From: an uncultured bacterium
GTDB lineage: Bacteria > Hydrogenedentota > Hydrogenedentia > Hydrogenedentales > Hydrogenedentaceae
Direction: 5' to 3'
DNA: 43,600 bases
Assembly (NCBI GenBank): GCA_938014335.1
Contig: CALLRP010000019.1
Coordinates: forward strand, 1-43,600
The position numbers were made by a program, and so were the translations under genes. Positions 25,316-33,746 of the stretch are shown piece after piece. Every line of letters begins with the position of its first letter. Positions within the stretch are counted from its first letter, which is position 1. The notes beneath the pieces are model-generated. The model worked only from the letters and a program-made list of their open reading frames with translations. It ran no database searches and was not told the origin of the DNA.

Positions 25316-25852
25316 ATAGCAAAGCCGACAGAAGATGCGGTGCGAGTGAATGAAGAAATCCGGGCTCCGCAGGTTCGAGTGATAGATGACAAAGGTGTCC
25401 AGTTGGGTATCATGAGCAAAAGAGATGCTCTGAGAGAGGCAGAAATGCGAGAACTGGACCTTGTTGAAGTAGCACCGAATGCGACACCGCCAGTATGCCG
25501 TATTATGGATTACGGGAAATACCGCTATGAACAAAAAAGGCGGGCTCGTGAGGCAAAGAAGAAACAGCATGTAGTCGTGGTAAAAGAAATTAAAATGCGA
25601 CCAAAAATTGATAAACATGATTTTGAATATAAATTAAAACATATACGTGAGTTTCTTGAAGAAGGAAATAAGGTAAAGGTCTCCGTAGTGTTTAGAGGTC
25701 GGGAATATGAACATCCCGAGTTTGCTTATGAAGTATTGAAAAATATTATTGAATCTACAAAAGACCTTTGCTCAGAGACTTATTCGCTTGAAAATTGTCG
25801 TCCTGAGGATAAGTCATTAACGATAACGCTCAGTCCGGGCAAGACTAACTAA
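25316..25852 (+). CDS. infC: Translation initiation factor IF-3, with a probable AUA start
   Basis: IF-3 binds the 30S subunit, checks the initiator tRNA-start codon pairing and keeps subunits apart. The N-domain (RVNEEIRAPQVRVIDDKGVQLG), the Lys-rich linker (YGKYRYEQKRRAREAKKKQ) and the C-domain (KEIKMRPKIDKHDFEYKLKHIREFLEEGNKVKV) are all present. No ATG lies near the start. The first GTG in frame, at 25340, has no ribosome site. AAGGAG at 25303-25308 lies seven bases before an in-frame ATA at 25316, giving Met-Ala-Lys-Pro-Thr-Glu-Asp-Ala-Val-Arg-Val-Asn and 178 residues. infC in other bacteria starts at AUU or AUC, which IF-3 itself discriminates against, so the gene is self-limiting; AUA fits the same scheme. 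It heads the infC-rpmI-rplT operon behind a strong promoter. Confidence 0.93.
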   Translation: MAKPTEDAVRVNEEIRAPQVRVIDDKGVQLGIMSKRDALREAEMRELDLVEVAPNATPPVCRIMDYGKYRYEQKRRAREAKKKQHVVVVKEIKMRPKIDKHDFEYKLKHIREFLEEGNKVKVSVVFRGREYEHPEFAYEVLKNIIESTKDLCSETYSLENCRPEDKSLTITLSPGKTN

Positions 25853-25930
25853 ATGACGAGAAGTCACAAAGGAACTTTTTAAGCCAGAGATGTATTAATT
25901 AAGATATTATTTTAAAAAAGGAGCTAAATC

Positions 25931-26128
25931 ATGGAGAAGTTAAAGACCCATAAGAGTGCCTCGAAACGATTTAAGGTTACTAAAAACGGGAAGGTTTTGA
26001 GAAAGAAAGCGTATAATCGCCATTTGAAAACGATCAAATCGGCGAAAAAAAAGAGACACCTCCGAAAGACGACATTAGTCGCATCTGTAGAGGCAAGAAA
26101 AGTAAAAGAAATGCTTCCCTACGCATAA
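25931..26128 (+). CDS. rpmI: 50S ribosomal protein L35
   Basis: A small basic ribosomal protein of the large subunit, 65 residues, matching L35 throughout: KLKTHKSASKRFKVTKNGKV, then the conserved Lys/Arg-rich centre and HLRKTTLV. AAAAAAGGAG lies seven bases before the ATG. It occupies its usual place between infC and rplT, with 78 bases before it and about 100 after it. The later gap holds a hairpin that may take part in control of rplT. Confidence 0.97.
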   Translation: MEKLKTHKSASKRFKVTKNGKVLRKKAYNRHLKTIKSAKKKRHLRKTTLVASVEARKVKEMLPYA

Positions 26129-26168
26129 AACAGGAATTGTTTTTGTTCTTATAAATAAATGCTTGTTC

Positions 26169-26196
26169 ATGTCTCCGGAAGATGCCTCCGGAACAT
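26169..26196 (+). promoter_or_regulatory. Hairpin between rpmI and rplT, possible L20 control site
   Basis: TCCGGA (26174-26179) pairs with TCCGGA (26187-26192) around the loop AGATGCC. ATGT and ACAT extend the stem below a single bulged C. There is no T-run, so it is not a simple terminator. It ends about 20 bases before the rplT ribosome site. L20 represses its own operon in other bacteria by binding leader RNA that mimics its rRNA site; that role here is only inferred. Confidence 0.4.
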
Positions 26197-26229
26197 AAAT
26201 GTAACCCTTTTCAAATAGGAGAAAGAGCA

Positions 26230-26661
26230 ATGCCACGAGCAACCAACAACCCAGCCTCCCGTGATCGTAGACGCAAAGTATTAAAGCAAGCGGAAGGATA
26301 TCGAGGGAGCCATCATCGCCTTTACAAGACAGCCAAACAAGCGGTGGACCATGCAGGACAGTATGCTTATCGCGACCGCAGAGCAAAGAAAAGAGAAATT
26401 CGTGCTTTGTGGATAGCTCGTATTAATGCGGCGGCACGCAATTATGGGCTTAGTTATAACCGGCTTGTCTTTGGTTTGCATAAGGCGGGAATGAATGTAG
26501 ACCGCAAAATGCTGGCAGATATTGCGGTTAAAGATGACGAAGCATTTGCAAAATTGATTGAAGTTGCCAAGTCTGCTATTGCAGGTGAACCTACTCCACA
26601 AGACGAAGAAATTTCTGAACCTGATTTAGACGATAGTTCGGAAGAAGATACATCTTTATAA
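26230..26661 (+). CDS. rplT: 50S ribosomal protein L20 with an acidic C-terminal tail
   Basis: L20 is needed for early assembly of the large subunit and represses its own operon in several bacteria. The start is ATG 26230, eight bases after AGGAG and matching the usual [11 protein letters not shown] opening; the in-frame ATG at 26182 has no ribosome site and is rejected. The body ([21 protein letters not shown] and later [22 protein letters not shown]) is typical. At 143 residues it is about 25 longer than usual because of a tail rich in Glu and Asp (residues about 118-143, from [10 protein letters not shown] onward). The tail resembles an acidic protein-contact segment and does not look like ribosome-binding sequence. 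hisA follows after 25 bases, so transcription probably continues into it. Confidence 0.96.
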   Translation: MPRATNNPASRDRRRKVLKQAEGYRGSHHRLYKTAKQAVDHAGQYAYRDRRAKKREIRALWIARINAAARNYGLSYNRLVFGLHKAGMNVDRKMLADIAVKDDEAFAKLIEVAKSAIAGEPTPQDEEISEPDLDDSSEEDTSL

Positions 26662-26686
26662 AAAATAAAAACGGATAAAAAATTAA

Positions 26687-27415
26687 ATGCGTATTGTGCC
26701 CGCAGTTGATATACGAGGGGGAAAGTGTGTCAATCTGGTTCAAGGGGATTATGACAAAGAGACAGTTTTTTCGGATGACCCTTTTGAACAGGCACAAATC
26801 TGGTGGGATGAACTTCAGGAAGGGATAATACATATTGTTGATTTGGATGGAGCCAAATCGGGGCAATGTGAAATACTCCCTTTTTTGGAACGGTTAGGTA
26901 AGGCAGGTATTCCGTATGAGGTGGGTGGGGGTATTCGGACAGTAGATACTATTGATAAAATTATTTCTGTAGGGGCAGAACGGGTTATTATTGGAACGGG
27001 TATGATAAAAAATCCGGAATTACTACAAACAGCCACTTCAAAATGGGAAGGGAAAATAGCAGTAGCTATTGATGCGAAAAATGGGAAGATCGCTCTTGAA
27101 GGTTGGACGCAGGAGACGACTCTTTCTGCTATAGAAATAGCACAAAAGGCACAGGAGGAAGGTGCTTCTCGCGTTATATATACCGATATTCTTTCGGATG
27201 GTATGATGAAAGGACCTAATTTTGTTGCTACGCAGGTAATTGCCCAATCTCTTCGTATTCCGGTGACGATGTCGGGAGGAGTTTCTTCTTTGGACGATAT
27301 AATGCAAGCAAAATTATTGCAACCCCATGGTGTAGATGAGATTATTGTTGGAAGAGCGTTATACTTAAAAAAATTTACAATAATGGAAGCAAAACAAATA
27401 CTTGATTCCGAATAG
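26687..27415 (+). CDS. hisA: HisA isomerase of histidine biosynthesis
   Basis: Phosphoribosyl-formimino-AICAR ribotide isomerase, the Amadori rearrangement step of histidine synthesis. The half-barrel repeat pattern is visible, with catalytic acids Asp8 in PAVDIRGGKCV and Asp129 in VAIDAKNGK, and phosphate-binding loops YEVGGGIRT and VTMSGGVSS. EGW at 138-140 favours HisA over TrpG/PriA or HisF relatives. At 242 residues it has normal length. The ribosome site is weak (GGAT). It lies 25 bases after rplT and 16 bases before tyrA, with no other his gene nearby, so the histidine pathway is dispersed in this genome. Confidence 0.94.
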   Translation: MRIVPAVDIRGGKCVNLVQGDYDKETVFSDDPFEQAQIWWDELQEGIIHIVDLDGAKSGQCEILPFLERLGKAGIPYEVGGGIRTVDTIDKIISVGAERVIIGTGMIKNPELLQTATSKWEGKIAVAIDAKNGKIALEGWTQETTLSAIEIAQKAQEEGASRVIYTDILSDGMMKGPNFVATQVIAQSLRIPVTMSGGVSSLDDIMQAKLLQPHGVDEIIVGRALYLKKFTIMEAKQILDSE

Positions 27416-27431
27416 ATGGAGAATATAAAAA

Positions 27432-28292
27432 GTGAAATTGCATTTCGGAAAGGTTGCTATTATTGGAGTTGGGCTTTTGGGAGCGTCTTTAGGTATGGCA
27501 ATTCGTAAAAAGAAGTTGGCTAATGAGATTGTCGGGATAGGGAGAAATATTTCTACACTGGAAAAGGCATTACAAAAAGGTGCTGTGGATACTATTTCAA
27601 CGGATGTAATTTCTTCAATTAAAGATGCGGATTTTATAATTCTTTGTACACCTGTTCAATCTGCAATACAAACATTGCATTCTATTGCAGGGCATATAAA
27701 AGTAGATACAACAATGATTACGGATGTGTGTAGTACAAAGGTGGAAATTTGTAAGAGTGCGGATACATTCTGGCGTGAAAATAGCCCATTTATAGGGAGC
27801 CATCCACTTGCAGGTTCAGAAAAGTATGGACCGGAACATGCACGAGCCGATTTCTATGAGAATGCGATTTGTCTGGTAGAAAAGGGGGATAATACGAGAA
27901 TAGGAGTTAGACAAACAGTATGGGATTTTTGGACTCTTATGGGTATGAAAGTAATAGAAGTTTCTGCGGAGGAACATGACTATTTCATGGCATATACAAG
28001 CCATCTTCCGCATGTTATTGCTTCGGCTCTGGCTCAAGTAACAGGGGAAACGGATGCAAAGAGTTATTTTATTGGGGGTGGTTTTCGCGATACGACGCGC
28101 ATTGCGGAAAGCCGACCTGAAATCTGGAAAGATATAATATTAACTAATCAAAAAAATATTCTTTTAGGTGTTGAAGAAATTCAGAAAAAATTAGAAGATT
28201 TTAAAATGGCTCTTCAAAAAAGTGATGTAAGTAAAATAATGGATTTCTTTAAACAAGGGAATGAATCAAGACAGAGGTTATTCGACAAATGA
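27432..28292 (+). CDS. tyrA: Prephenate dehydrogenase
   Basis: Oxidative decarboxylation of prephenate to 4-hydroxyphenylpyruvate for tyrosine synthesis; arogenate use is also possible. The NAD-binding motif GVGLLGASLG lies at 12-21. Conserved segments IGSHPLAGSEKYG and AYTSHLPHVIASAL carry the catalytic histidine region, and GGGFRDTTRIAESRPEIW is typical of the C-terminal dimer helix. The start is GTG at 27432, with GGAG ten bases upstream. No ACT domain follows, so feedback control may be simple. The stop overlaps the ATG of tmk by four bases (ATGA), so translation is coupled. The length of 286 residues is standard for a monofunctional enzyme. Confidence 0.94.
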   Translation: MKLHFGKVAIIGVGLLGASLGMAIRKKKLANEIVGIGRNISTLEKALQKGAVDTISTDVISSIKDADFIILCTPVQSAIQTLHSIAGHIKVDTTMITDVCSTKVEICKSADTFWRENSPFIGSHPLAGSEKYGPEHARADFYENAICLVEKGDNTRIGVRQTVWDFWTLMGMKVIEVSAEEHDYFMAYTSHLPHVIASALAQVTGETDAKSYFIGGGFRDTTRIAESRPEIWKDIILTNQKNILLGVEEIQKKLEDFKMALQKSDVSKIMDFFKQGNESRQRLFDK

Positions 28293-28927
28293 TAGGACAT
28301 TTTATTACATTTGAGGGGATTGAAGGCTCGGGTAAAACAACCCAGGCGAAAAAAGCAGAAGAATATCTGAAAACATTAGGGCATCTTGTCTTGCGAACTT
28401 ACGAACCAGGAGCGACACGCGTAGGCGAATTAATTCGACAGATTCTCCTTGAGAAAAATGATAATCCTATTCTTTTACATCCTATTACAGAGTTATTATT
28501 ATTTTCTGCGGATAGAACTCAACATTTGCGAGAAGTCATATTACCTGCGTTGGTACAGGGGATTACTGTTTTGTGTGATAGGTATATAGATTCAACGACA
28601 GCATATCAAGGGGGAGGTCGCGGTGTTAACTTTGAATTAATTAGTCAAGTACATAAGACGGCTACATTAGGGATTTATCCGACTCGAACTTATCTTTTAG
28701 ACTTACCGGTTGAGGTAGGACTTCAGCGGATAAGTGAACGCGGAAATGCCTTAGACCGATTAGAAGAAGAAGATGTGGAATTTCATAAGCGAATCCGTGA
28801 TTGTTTTCTTTATATTGCTCATCAAAACCCTCAACGAGTGATGGTTATTGATGCTACACAATCAGAAGATGAGATTGCTTTGATTATCCAAAATGATTTA
28901 AGGGAATTATGTCAGAGAGAAGATTAA
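28289..28927 (+). CDS. tmk: Thymidylate kinase
   Basis: Phosphorylates dTMP to dTDP for DNA synthesis. P-loop GIEGSGKTT at 10-18, DRY in LCDRYIDSTTAYQGGGRG, and the late LID-type segment (GNALDRLEEEDVEFHKR) are all present. The length of 212 residues is normal. The ATG overlaps the tyrA stop by four bases, and its own 3' end overlaps holB by 19 bases. The tmk-holB-ricT-tatD order that begins here is shared with Bacillus-type chromosomes. Confidence 0.96.
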   Translation: MIGHFITFEGIEGSGKTTQAKKAEEYLKTLGHLVLRTYEPGATRVGELIRQILLEKNDNPILLHPITELLLFSADRTQHLREVILPALVQGITVLCDRYIDSTTAYQGGGRGVNFELISQVHKTATLGIYPTRTYLLDLPVEVGLQRISERGNALDRLEEEDVEFHKRIRDCFLYIAHQNPQRVMVIDATQSEDEIALIIQNDLRELCQRED

Positions 28928-30039
28928 ATCAGATAGATGATTTTTTACCTCCTGTATTACGGAGAATTGATGACCAGCCTACCGCTATTCGAATATTGGC
29001 AAATTCTGTAAGGAATAATCGTATATCTCACGCGTATCTTTTTTGGGGACCGGAGGGGGTTGGCAAGAAATTTACAGCAAAAGCGTTTGCTCAATTTGTT
29101 TTATGTCAGGCTCCGGGTGTTAAAGGTTGTGGAGTCTGCTCGGTTTGCACTCGTATAGAAAGAGACATTCATTCAGATGTGACTATTATTCGACCTACAG
29201 GTAAAACACGACTTATCAATGTGGATACAATTGAAGAAGTTAACAAAACAGCACAATATAGACCTTATGAAAGTAATCGTCGGTTTATCATATTTGAAGA
29301 TGCAGAAAGAATAGGTATTCCGGCACAAAATCATTTTTTAAAGACACTGGAAGAGCCTGTTTCTGAAACAACCTTCATTTTGCTCAGTTCTAATCCGGGG
29401 CTTATTCTCCCAACTATTCGTTCACGTTGTCAACCTATTCGGTTTCAGCGGCTTCGATTGGAAACGGTAACACAGATTATTACGAAGATAAAAGAAATAC
29501 CTAAGGAAACAGCCTATCTTATTGCCTTGTTATCACAGGGGCAAATATCCAAAGGTTTGGAGATAATAGACTCGGATAAACGAACCCTGATTATGGAATT
29601 GTTTCGGCAATTGGCACAGGGTCGGGATCCCTTAATGCTTTCCGCAGAGTTTGAACAATTCCTTGCAGGTATACGAAAAAAAATTGAGAAAGAGGTAAGT
29701 AAGTTAGAGGATGTTAATAAAAAAGAATTAACTCCTGCCGAACAAAACGCTATACAACAGGTGATAAATGCAGAGATAGAAGCACAGGTTGCTAATGAGT
29801 TTGAATCGTGTTTATACCTAATAGCTTGTTTTTTAAGGGATATCCTTGTTTATATTAACACTCAAAATTCTGATATGCTATATTTCCCTGAGATGATTTC
29901 TGATTTTTTATTGTGGAATCAACAGCAGGCAGAAGTAGGACTCAATTTTGTGGAAAAAGTACGCTTGTATCTTTTAAGGAATATGAGTCGTGAGAAAGTC
30001 GTTCGCGATTTGTTTTTTGTTTTATCACCTAAAATATAG
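28909..30039 (+). CDS. holB: DNA polymerase III delta-prime subunit (HolB)
   Basis: AAA+ subunit of the clamp loader that opens the beta clamp. P-loop GPEGVGKK at 47-54, a zinc module with Cys66, Cys74, Cys77 and Cys80 (GVKGCGVCSVC), then TARPT-like segments, FIIFEDAERIGIPAQNHFLKTLEEP and SRCQPIRFQRL (sensor 1 and the conserved SRC). The 376 residues include a C-terminal helical collar with an unusually charged stretch near residues 255-285. The gene begins at an ATG inside the end of tmk, with AGGG just upstream. Coupling with tmk and ricT is expected. Confidence 0.92.
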   Translation: MSERRLNQIDDFLPPVLRRIDDQPTAIRILANSVRNNRISHAYLFWGPEGVGKKFTAKAFAQFVLCQAPGVKGCGVCSVCTRIERDIHSDVTIIRPTGKTRLINVDTIEEVNKTAQYRPYESNRRFIIFEDAERIGIPAQNHFLKTLEEPVSETTFILLSSNPGLILPTIRSRCQPIRFQRLRLETVTQIITKIKEIPKETAYLIALLSQGQISKGLEIIDSDKRTLIMELFRQLAQGRDPLMLSAEFEQFLAGIRKKIEKEVSKLEDVNKKELTPAEQNAIQQVINAEIEAQVANEFESCLYLIACFLRDILVYINTQNSDMLYFPEMISDFLLWNQQQAEVGLNFVEKVRLYLLRNMSREKVVRDLFFVLSPKI

Positions 30040-30055
30040 CAAAGGGTAATTATAT

Positions 30056-30814
30056 ATGCAGAATGTAGCGCGAATACGCATGAGAAAGCCGAGGCGAGTA
30101 TTGTATGTGCTCTGTTCAGAGCAGATTACTATTAAGAGAGATGACCCATGTATTGTTCAGACCGACCGTGGACAGGAATGGGGGATTTGTGTTCTTCCAC
30201 CAGAGCCCTGTTCAATCGAAATGGGAAAACACAACACATTTAAGGTTATTCGTAAGGCACATAATAACGACCATAAAAATCTTAACGAAATGGAACAGGA
30301 AGAAAAAAAAGCACTGGTGACATGTCAGAAATATGTTAACAAGCATAATCTACCAATGCGTTTGGTAGATGCAGAATATACTTTTGATAAGCACCGGTTG
30401 ACTTTTTACTTTACTGCAGACCGTCGGGTTGATTTTCGGGAACTTGTCAAAGACCTGGCACAAGAATTTCGTACACGAATTGAGTTGAGGCATATTCAAA
30501 TTCGTGATCAGTCTAAATTAGTAGGTGGAATTGGGACCTGTGGACTACAACTTTGCTGTTCCCGATGGCTGGAACAGTTCATGCCTATCTCAATGCGGAT
30601 GGCGAAAAGGCAAAATCTTTCGTTAAATCCATCAAAAATTAGTGGACAGTGCGGGAGATTATTATGCTGTTTATCTTACGAAAACGAGATGTACCCTCCA
30701 TTGAAATTGCAAAGAGATGGAGAAGAAATAGAGGAAGAATTAGATCAGGAAGAGATGGAATTGTTAAAGCAACTCGAAGATGAACCGTTAGACCCAGATA
30801 ATAAAAATTCATAA
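30056..30814 (+). CDS. ricT: RicT/YaaT-type PSP1 domain protein
   Basis: PSP1 domain protein related to Bacillus YaaT/RicT, which with RicA and RicF forms an iron-sulfur-containing complex that helps RNase Y process certain mRNAs. The conserved cysteine motifs are visible: GTCGLQLCCSRW and GQCGRLLCCLSYE, along with FTADRRVDFRELVKDLAQEFRTRIELR in the C-terminal half. The length of 252 residues is near normal. The tail (residues about 225-252) is acidic. It follows holB after 16 bases and precedes tatD by 24. No RicA or RicF homologue is visible in the window, so the complex may be built differently here. Confidence 0.92.
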   Translation: MQNVARIRMRKPRRVLYVLCSEQITIKRDDPCIVQTDRGQEWGICVLPPEPCSIEMGKHNTFKVIRKAHNNDHKNLNEMEQEEKKALVTCQKYVNKHNLPMRLVDAEYTFDKHRLTFYFTADRRVDFRELVKDLAQEFRTRIELRHIQIRDQSKLVGGIGTCGLQLCCSRWLEQFMPISMRMAKRQNLSLNPSKISGQCGRLLCCLSYENEMYPPLKLQRDGEEIEEELDQEEMELLKQLEDEPLDPDNKNS

Positions 30815-30838
30815 TCATTATTTCCCCTAATATTCATT

Positions 30839-31624
30839 ATGCGAATAGAAGAAGAAATGTTACCAAGACCTATAGATAGTCATTGTCATCTTTTTGATGA
30901 AAAATTTAATGAGGATAGGAATGAAATAATACACACATCTCTTGAAAAGTTAGATGGTCTGGTGATTATTATTGAAGAGCCTTTTAATGTATCTTCCTCT
31001 GTATTCATTAAACATCCCAAAATTAGATATGCAGTAGGATTTCATCCATATTATTCGGAGCAGGTGAATTTTGAGAGTTTAAAAATATTAGAAACTTTCA
31101 TAAATGATGATTCTATCTGTGCAATTGGAGAAATTGGATTGGATTATTATCACTGTAAAGTTCCGAAAGATATACAGAAAAAAGCATTTATTCAACAGAT
31201 TGAGTTTGCACAGTATTGTGGACTACCCATCGTTATTCATTGTCGAGATGCAGAGAAGGATACTTATGCAATTATTCGGGAGTATTATAAATTTTTACCT
31301 GCAATAGTTCTGCATTGTTATGGAGGGGATGTAAAAAGAGTGGAACCTTTTTTGGAGTTGAATTGTTATATTTCGTTTGCAGGGAATGTTACCTATCCTA
31401 AGGCTGTAGATTTGAGAACATCTGCGGAGAAGGTTCCTCTGGAATTTTTGCTGATTGAAACGGATGCTCCCTATTTGGCACCACAACCTGTTCGCGGAAA
31501 ACGATGCATTCCGGAATATGTTCTGTTTACTGCAGAAAAAATGGCGGAAATTAAAAAGGTCGATGTAGCGGAAATAATTCATTGGACAAATTACAATACA
31601 AAGAAAGTCTTTTCGTTAGAATAA
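30839..31624 (+). CDS. tatD: TatD-family metal-dependent DNase
   Basis: Amidohydrolase-fold deoxyribonuclease or related hydrolase. Metal ligands are in place: HxH in DSHCHLFDE, Glu in GEIGLDYYH, His in IVIHCRDA, His in IVLHCYGG and Asp in IETDAPYLAP. The length of 261 residues is typical. The start is uncertain. ATG 30839 has no ribosome site; ATG 30857 is six codons later, gives MLPRPIDSHCH and is preceded only by GAAGAAGAA. The position after ricT matches the yabD-type placement in Bacillus. Its biological role is not settled in the family. Confidence 0.92.
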   Translation: MRIEEEMLPRPIDSHCHLFDEKFNEDRNEIIHTSLEKLDGLVIIIEEPFNVSSSVFIKHPKIRYAVGFHPYYSEQVNFESLKILETFINDDSICAIGEIGLDYYHCKVPKDIQKKAFIQQIEFAQYCGLPIVIHCRDAEKDTYAIIREYYKFLPAIVLHCYGGDVKRVEPFLELNCYISFAGNVTYPKAVDLRTSAEKVPLEFLLIETDAPYLAPQPVRGKRCIPEYVLFTAEKMAEIKKVDVAEIIHWTNYNTKKVFSLE

Positions 31625-31701
31625 TTGTATTTGATTTACAATAAACAGTTAGAAATAATATCGAATATTACTTTTGTTTAGGTAGAAAAAGAGATGCGAT
31701 T

Positions 31702-32853
31702 ATGGAATGTAAGAATTCAATAATAAAGTGGGGTATTACATCGCTTTACGATATACTCCAGCGGTTTTATAGTACAGTCCCCTATAAATATCTTAAGAGT
31801 GGATATTCCTTCCCGGCGTGGCATTACTATATAGAACTTACTCGACGATGTAACCTCCGCTGTAAAATGTGCCAGTATATAGACTGGCTTGAAAATGTGC
31901 CTGTTAAACAGCAGATGGAAGGGGAACTTTCTACGGAAGAGTGGAAACATGTTATCTCTCAAATTCATTCATGGAGTTTGATTACATTTACAGGTGGGGA
32001 GCCTTTTGTTCGTAAAGATTTTATGGAGTTATTCACACTTGCGAGCAAGAGGGCGAGAACGCATTTTATTTCGAATGGAACCATGATTACTGAGGAAAGG
32101 GCGGAGGAATTAGTTAAGTTAGCACCTAAAAGGTTGGGGGGGAAAGGTTTTAATTTTGCGGGGACATCTATTGAGGCACCGGGCGAATTACATGATAATA
32201 TCCGCAAAATGAAAGGTGCCTTTGGACGGACTACGATGGGAATAAGATTCCTACGGGAATATCGGGACCGAGCTAAAAAACAATGTCCGTTAATACATAT
32301 TACTACGGTTATTCAGCAGGATAATGTGGATGTTCTACCTCAAATGCCTGCATTGATTAAAGAATTAGGTGCGGATGTATTGAATTTAGTAACGGAAAGT
32401 CGTTCTCTTGATTTGCCTGGTTTAGGTGATGTAGACCCTTCTGTCTATAAAGTAGAACATATAAAATATCCCAGGATTGAAAAGGATAGACTTACTAAAT
32501 CTTTGACAGAAACAATAGCGGAAGCAGGGAAATTAGGGATACAATTACGACTCCCACGGATGCCTGTTTCTTCTATCATTGATTATTACACAACGGGAAT
32601 AAATTTGAATGATTTTGAGTGTCGAAATGCATGGAATACACTGTTTATAGGACGGATGGGGGATGTATATCCCTGTTGGATTAAAAAGATTGGAAATATA
32701 CGAGAAAATTCTTTGAAAGAATTATGGAATAATCCTATAATTCGTCAATTCCGTAATGAATGTAGAAAACACCTTTGGGCGACCTGTCCTGGGTGTTGTT
32801 TTATTGAACATAAGACAGAAAAAAAACCAATAAACCCTCGTTCATCCTTCTGA
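31702..32853 (+). CDS. Radical SAM protein with SPASM-like C-terminal cysteines
   Basis: A 383-residue radical SAM enzyme. The cluster motif CNLRCKMC is at Cys50, Cys54 and Cys57; TGGEPF at residues 96-101 is the SAM-binding GGE motif. C-terminal cysteines in FECRNAW, DVYPCW and CRKHLWATCPGCC form a SPASM or twitch-type site for extra iron-sulfur centres. The N-terminal 40 residues contain a hydrophobic/aromatic stretch (YDILQRFYSTVPYKYL). The family is used for peptide maturation, cofactor and lipid chemistry, so the product is unknown. It begins 77 bases after tatD and ends five bases before a convergent lipoprotein gene. Confidence 0.88.
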   Translation: MECKNSIIKWGITSLYDILQRFYSTVPYKYLKSGYSFPAWHYYIELTRRCNLRCKMCQYIDWLENVPVKQQMEGELSTEEWKHVISQIHSWSLITFTGGEPFVRKDFMELFTLASKRARTHFISNGTMITEERAEELVKLAPKRLGGKGFNFAGTSIEAPGELHDNIRKMKGAFGRTTMGIRFLREYRDRAKKQCPLIHITTVIQQDNVDVLPQMPALIKELGADVLNLVTESRSLDLPGLGDVDPSVYKVEHIKYPRIEKDRLTKSLTETIAEAGKLGIQLRLPRMPVSSIIDYYTTGINLNDFECRNAWNTLFIGRMGDVYPCWIKKIGNIRENSLKELWNNPIIRQFRNECRKHLWATCPGCCFIEHKTEKKPINPRSSF

Positions 32854-32858
32854 GGTAA

Positions 32859-33290
32859 CTACTTTTTCTTCAGGATATAAACGGGACCTACATCAGGATT
32901 TAGTTTTTCTTTAGCGGGATAATCCCCCTCGTCGGATTGAGTTACAGAAAGATAAAGTGTTTTACCAAATAAAGGCAAATTAAAGCGATATATTCCTTTA
33001 CGAACATACGCTATATCGGATGATATATTAACTGTAAATAAAATCTGGTTGGGGAATTTTTGGACATCTGTTACATACGACCAATGATAATTAAAACTAA
33101 TGGCACCTGTATTCTGGGAAATTTTTAATGAACCATTGTTGAATTCAAAAGTCACCTGAGTATCATCTACTTCTTTACCATCTTGCCATTGAGACCCTTC
33201 CCAAACGCCGTTTAAACGACTGTCCGGATTGCAACTTACTAAACAAAAAGCACTAAGAATTAATGCTGATAATAGATAAACTCTTTGCAT
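32859..33290 (-). CDS. Small predicted lipoprotein
   Basis: A 143-residue protein with an N-terminal signal (MQRVYLLSALILSAFCLVSC) ending in the lipobox LVSC; Cys20 would be lipidated. The mature part contains GVWEGSQWQDGKE and alternating beta-strand segments (VTFEFNNGSLKIS, FNYHWSYVTD, GIYRFNLPLFGKTLYLSV), which suggests a small calycin-like or lipocalin-like beta-barrel. No catalytic motif was recognised. It is convergent with the radical SAM gene, with only five bases between the stop codons. The ribosome site is a weak AAAGAG. Function unknown. Confidence 0.75.
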   Translation of the reverse strand: MQRVYLLSALILSAFCLVSCNPDSRLNGVWEGSQWQDGKEVDDTQVTFEFNNGSLKISQNTGAISFNYHWSYVTDVQKFPNQILFTVNISSDIAYVRKGIYRFNLPLFGKTLYLSVTQSDEGDYPAKEKLNPDVGPVYILKKK

Positions 33291-33746
33291 AACATAACTC
33301 TTTATTTTGATTTAAAGCTTTCTATTTATTATACGAATAGTAAGTAGTGATATTACATAATTTTTGGTAAGGTTGAGGTAGGGTATATAAAATTTCTGAT
33401 AAATAGGTTTATTCACTAATATGTTTTATCAATTCAACTACTTCCCAATTGGTTTCTTTTTTACATATTACCCCAAGTTTCTACTGGGGCTATGATGTCG
33501 GACCTCTTACATGGTATTTTTTACAGAAAATTATGACACTAAAGTTTTTTCTCCATGACAGCAGAGGAGACTATACTATTAGACCCTATTCGGAGTCTTT
33601 TTATAAATACGAATCTACATTTTTATTTTATAACCCAATTCCAAATGAATATTTATTCGGAGGTTACATATATAAAATGTAAACAAAAAAATAGAGGAGA
33701 ACCTTGGAAGATTCTCCTCTGGAGTTTTATATTTTGAATGCTTGTG
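33291..33746. other. Intergenic region between lipoprotein and HtrA genes
   Basis: Apart from the HtrA terminator at 33685-33720, I see no gene or RNA. The open frame at 33449-33682 has no ribosome site and no family resemblance. Confidence 0.5.
33684..33720 (-). terminator. Rho-independent terminator of the htrA gene
   Basis: On the minus strand AGAGGAGAA (33712-33720) pairs with TTCTCCTCT (33693-33701) around a ten-base loop and is followed by ATTTTTTTG. It lies 26 bases after the htrA stop. Confidence 0.8.

Noticed and set aside
26182..26229. N-terminal extension of L20
   Set aside because: The extension has no ribosome site; its bases hold one arm of a hairpin and the true Shine-Dalgarno.
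33449..33682. 77-residue frame upstream of the htrA terminator
   Set aside because: No Shine-Dalgarno, no motif and biased aromatic content consistent with chance.
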